Positions 6,139-7,593 of a stretch of DNA of 7,593 nucleotides are shown here, one piece after another; within the stretch, counting starts at the first letter, position 1, and each line of letters starts with the position of its first letter. The notes beneath the pieces are model-generated. The model searched no databases, had not been told where the DNA came from, and saw nothing but the letters and a program-made list of their open reading frames with translations. A program made the position numbers and the translations under genes. Source of the stretch: an uncultured Dyadobacter sp. (lineage in GTDB: Bacteria; Bacteroidota; Bacteroidia; Cytophagales; Spirosomataceae); contig CAMLNK010000172.1 of assembly GCA_946481035.1 (NCBI GenBank), forward strand, positions 1 to 7,593. Direction: 5' to 3'.

Positions 6139-6381
6139 TTAATAACCACCTTCAACGCGCCGGTCGGTAGCCGTGTTCAATCTCGCTGCGCGGTTGTTAA
6201 AGAAAATGATCGTTTTCCCCGTGTGAAAATTGCCCTCAAACAACCCGGTCGGACTTCCGTTGGGACAGACTTCTTTTAAGGGTTTTAAGGCTAAAAATTA
6301 GCCACCAGGCAATGCTGTTGTACCGGTGGTTACCATTTGCAAAATGCCTGTGCTGACGATTGGTGCCGGCGATTGCAGAGG
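6139..6381 (-). pseudogene. Possible decayed coding fragment or translated repeat element, one in-frame stop
   Basis: On the minus strand one frame runs open from 6381 to 6301, meets a single TAA (6298-6300), and continues open to a TAA at 6139-6141: about 27 codons before the stop and 52 after it. The conceptual translation has a protein-like look, including PLQSPAPIVSTGILQMV before the stop and LFEGNFHTGKTIIFF and NNRAARLNTATDRRVEGGY after it. The only in-frame ATG (6334-6336) leads to a 12-residue peptide ending at the internal stop. I do not recognise the family. The same bases also form hairpins on the DNA, so the open frame could be a by-product of a conserved structured repeat. I am unsure whether this was ever a gene. 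Confidence 0.3.
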
Positions 6382-6406
6382 TTAAGTATTTTGTAGAATT
6401 AATAAA

Positions 6407-6424
6407 GTTTTTCTACTGAAAAAC
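6407..6424. repeat. Short hairpin in the 5' region of the peptidase gene
   Basis: GTTTTTC (6407-6413) and GAAAAAC (6418-6424) are exact 7-bp inverted repeats with a TACT loop, about 95 bases before the peptidase ATG. It could be a leader hairpin or a regulator site for the downstream gene; on its own it is short enough to be chance in this AT-rich stretch. Confidence 0.3.
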
Positions 6425-6517
6425 AAATAGTTAGATAGAGTATGAAATGTTCAAAAAAGGGTTACATTCGATGTTCAGAAGTAAAAAGTGACCCAATCAT
6501 TCCTCCTCTATATGTGT

Positions 6518-7593
6518 ATGTTAAAGTATCGCTGCGTCCTCGTAGTAGTACTACTGGTACAGCACCTAACTAACGTTACGGCCCAACATAATAGGGCTTA
6601 CAATCTATATCTTAGTAGTGGTACAATTGCGCCTGTACCCGGTCTTGAACTCGCCCGAAAGCGTACAGGGATTGCACTCCGCGCTACGGAAGAGTCGGGT
6701 GGTCAATTTGTAATAATCCAATTTTTTAATATCCCCGGAGAAACGGAGGTTGCCCGGCTGCGAAATGCCGGAATCACCCTGCTCGACTACATCCCGAATA
6801 ACGCCTACACCGCCATTGTGCCCGGCGAACCGGACCGGGGAGTGTTGCAGGCTGCCGGTGTGAGGGCCATCCTGGAACTGGAACCCGCACAGAAAATCCA
6901 GTCGGCGTTGCTGGGGCCCAGTCTGCCCGCTCATGCCGTACGCGAGGCCGGTAAAGTGGATGTGCGCATCAATTATATAAGGACAATGGCCGCCGCCGAC
7001 GTGTTGAAAGAGCTTAGCAGCCGGTCGGTTCAGGTGCTTTCCGAGAATTTGAGCGCGTACCAACTCATTGAAGCCAGGGTGGCTGCTGATGACTTGTTTG
7101 CGTTGGCGGGCCTGCCGTGGGTCCAGTACATCGAAGCGGTGCCGCTCCCGGACAAGTCACTCAACGATAAGAGCGAAGCCGCGACGCGGGCGAACATCCT
7201 GGCATCGGGTTTGCCGGGTCAGCGGCAGCTTACCGGCGACGGTGTGACAATCGGGATTGGCGATGCGGGTAATCTGACGGAGCATATTGATGTAGGGGCA
7301 AAGCTGGTCAGCTACGATCTTGAAAGTGCCTACTGGCATGGTGTGCACGTTTCGGGAACTGCGGCGGGTGCGGGCATTGTGAATGAAAAATATAAAGGAT
7401 ATGCGCCGGGGGCGTCGATCGTCAAACGCATTAACTCCGAAATCTGGAAACAGGCGGCTACCCTCGTCCGCGACTTCGGGATGGTTGTGACCAACAATTC
7501 CTACGGCGGCAGTATCTGCCCGGATTACGGCTCCTATACCTTCGATTCTTACATTCTCGACCGCCAGGCGGGCGAACTGCCCAATTTGCAGCA
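6518..7593 (+). CDS. Secreted S8 (subtilisin-family) serine peptidase, 3' truncated by window edge
   Basis: The frame starts at ATG 6518 and is open for 358 codons to the window end. An in-frame ATG at 6512 is an alternative, but 6518 gives a clean signal peptide: MLKYR, a hydrophobic core VLVVVLLV, then cleavage probably after the Ala of NVTAQ (residues 19-23). Residues about 24-215 form a long N-terminal region, presumably a propeptide or inhibitor segment, with a hydrophobic strand at 63-70. The S8 domain follows: catalytic Asp249 in VTIGIGDAG (DAG in place of the usual DTG/DSG), catalytic His274 in HGVHVSGTAAG, then YAPGASI (295-301) and a VVTNNSYGG strand-turn (323-331). The nucleophile Ser and any C-terminal type IX sorting domain lie beyond 7593. 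The enzyme should be secreted and degrade proteins; its target is unknown. It follows the structured gap and has no co-transcribed neighbour upstream. Confidence 0.9.
   Translation, partial: MLKYRCVLVVVLLVQHLTNVTAQHNRAYNLYLSSGTIAPVPGLELARKRTGIALRATEESGGQFVIIQFFNIPGETEVARLRNAGITLLDYIPNNAYTAIVPGEPDRGVLQAAGVRAILELEPAQKIQSALLGPSLPAHAVREAGKVDVRINYIRTMAAADVLKELSSRSVQVLSENLSAYQLIEARVAADDLFALAGLPWVQYIEAVPLPDKSLNDKSEAATRANILASGLPGQRQLTGDGVTIGIGDAGNLTEHIDVGAKLVSYDLESAYWHGVHVSGTAAGAGIVNEKYKGYAPGASIVKRINSEIWKQAATLVRDFGMVVTNNSYGGSICPDYGSYTFDSYILDRQAGELPNLQ

Larger units (their letters stand above)
6074..6517. other. 444-base intergenic region with several hairpins and no convincing gene
   Basis: No + strand frame here looks coding. 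The stretch is a patchwork: an AT-rich stem-loop at the left, a GC-richer middle (about 6145-6380), and an AT-rich right end before the peptidase gene. Visible secondary structure includes TTAATAACC (6139-6147) pairing with GGTTGTTAA (6192-6200, one wobble), GAAAAT/GTTTTC (6202-6217) with a GATC loop, GGCTAA/TTAGCC (6289-6303), and two close copies of TTTTAAGG (6274-6281, 6283-6290). Similar AT-rich stretches, TTTTGTATATTAAT (6098-6111) and TTTTGTAGAATTAAT (6389-6403), flank the middle part. I see no tRNA, transposase, or CRISPR repeat. A structured non-coding RNA or a small mobile-element remnant is possible. Confidence 0.6.

Noticed and set aside
6306..6350. CAGGCA (6306-6311) pairing with TGCCTG (6345-6350) as a riboswitch-like stem
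   Set aside because: A 6-bp stem with a 33-base loop is too weak, and no known riboswitch core is recognisable nearby.
6160..7028. Recurrent CCGGTCGG octamer (near 6160, 6245 and 7020)
   Set aside because: Three copies at irregular spacing, one inside a coding region, are compatible with chance in GC-rich DNA; there is no array structure.
6605..7063. 152-codon minus-strand open frame opposite the start of the peptidase gene
   Set aside because: The + strand frame has a signal peptide and runs continuously into a subtilase domain, so the antisense frame is a shadow.

Overview
The window reads as chromosomal DNA from a free-living member of the Bacteroidota, most likely Cytophagales or Chitinophagales (a Dyadobacter-like organism would fit, but this is inference). 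The evidence is a SusD/RagB-type outer-membrane lipoprotein, the arsR-DUF6428-arsC gene order typical of that phylum, moderate GC content with very AT-rich intergenic gaps, starts without clear Shine-Dalgarno sequences, and a secreted subtilase of a type common in the phylum. All recognised genes are on the + strand.

Layout. (1) Bases 1-1674 hold the 3' nearly complete part of a SusD-like nutrient-binding lipoprotein gene. It enters the window already in its signal peptide, so its SusC partner would lie upstream. (2) A strong intrinsic terminator (1835-1870) closes that transcription unit. (3) Bases 1868-3800 are an arsenic-response cluster: arsR, a DUF6428 protein with a cysteine-rich tail, a thioredoxin-type arsenate reductase (arsC), and a GNAT acetyltransferase of the phosphinothricin/arsinothricin type. 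Two near-identical operator-like sites precede arsR and DUF6428. No arsenite efflux gene is present inside the cluster. (4) A complete histone-deacetylase-superfamily gene follows 31 bp later (3832-4734), possibly as the distal gene of the same unit. (5) An exported erythromycin-esterase-family protein (4811-6073) has its own AT-rich upstream gap with an inverted repeat. (6) Bases 6074-6517 form a long gap with no convincing gene. It holds a near-perfect stem-loop, several smaller hairpins, and a minus-strand reading frame interrupted by one stop that looks like a decayed coding fragment or a structured repeat element. (7) From 6518 to the window end runs the N-terminal two thirds or so of a secreted S8 (subtilisin) peptidase. 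It has a signal peptide, a long N-terminal pro-region, and the catalytic Asp and His; the Ser lies beyond the edge.

How the parts work together. The ars genes form a sensible arsenic/organoarsenical response: ArsR senses arsenite through a CVC site, ArsC reduces arsenate with the C10/C82/C89 relay, the GNAT enzyme probably N-acetylates an arsinothricin-like amino acid, and the cysteine-rich DUF6428 protein could bind or deliver the metalloid. The missing pump, the doubled operator and the adjacent deacetylase are the least ordinary points of this cluster. The minus-strand element at 6139-6381 is the least explained stretch of DNA.
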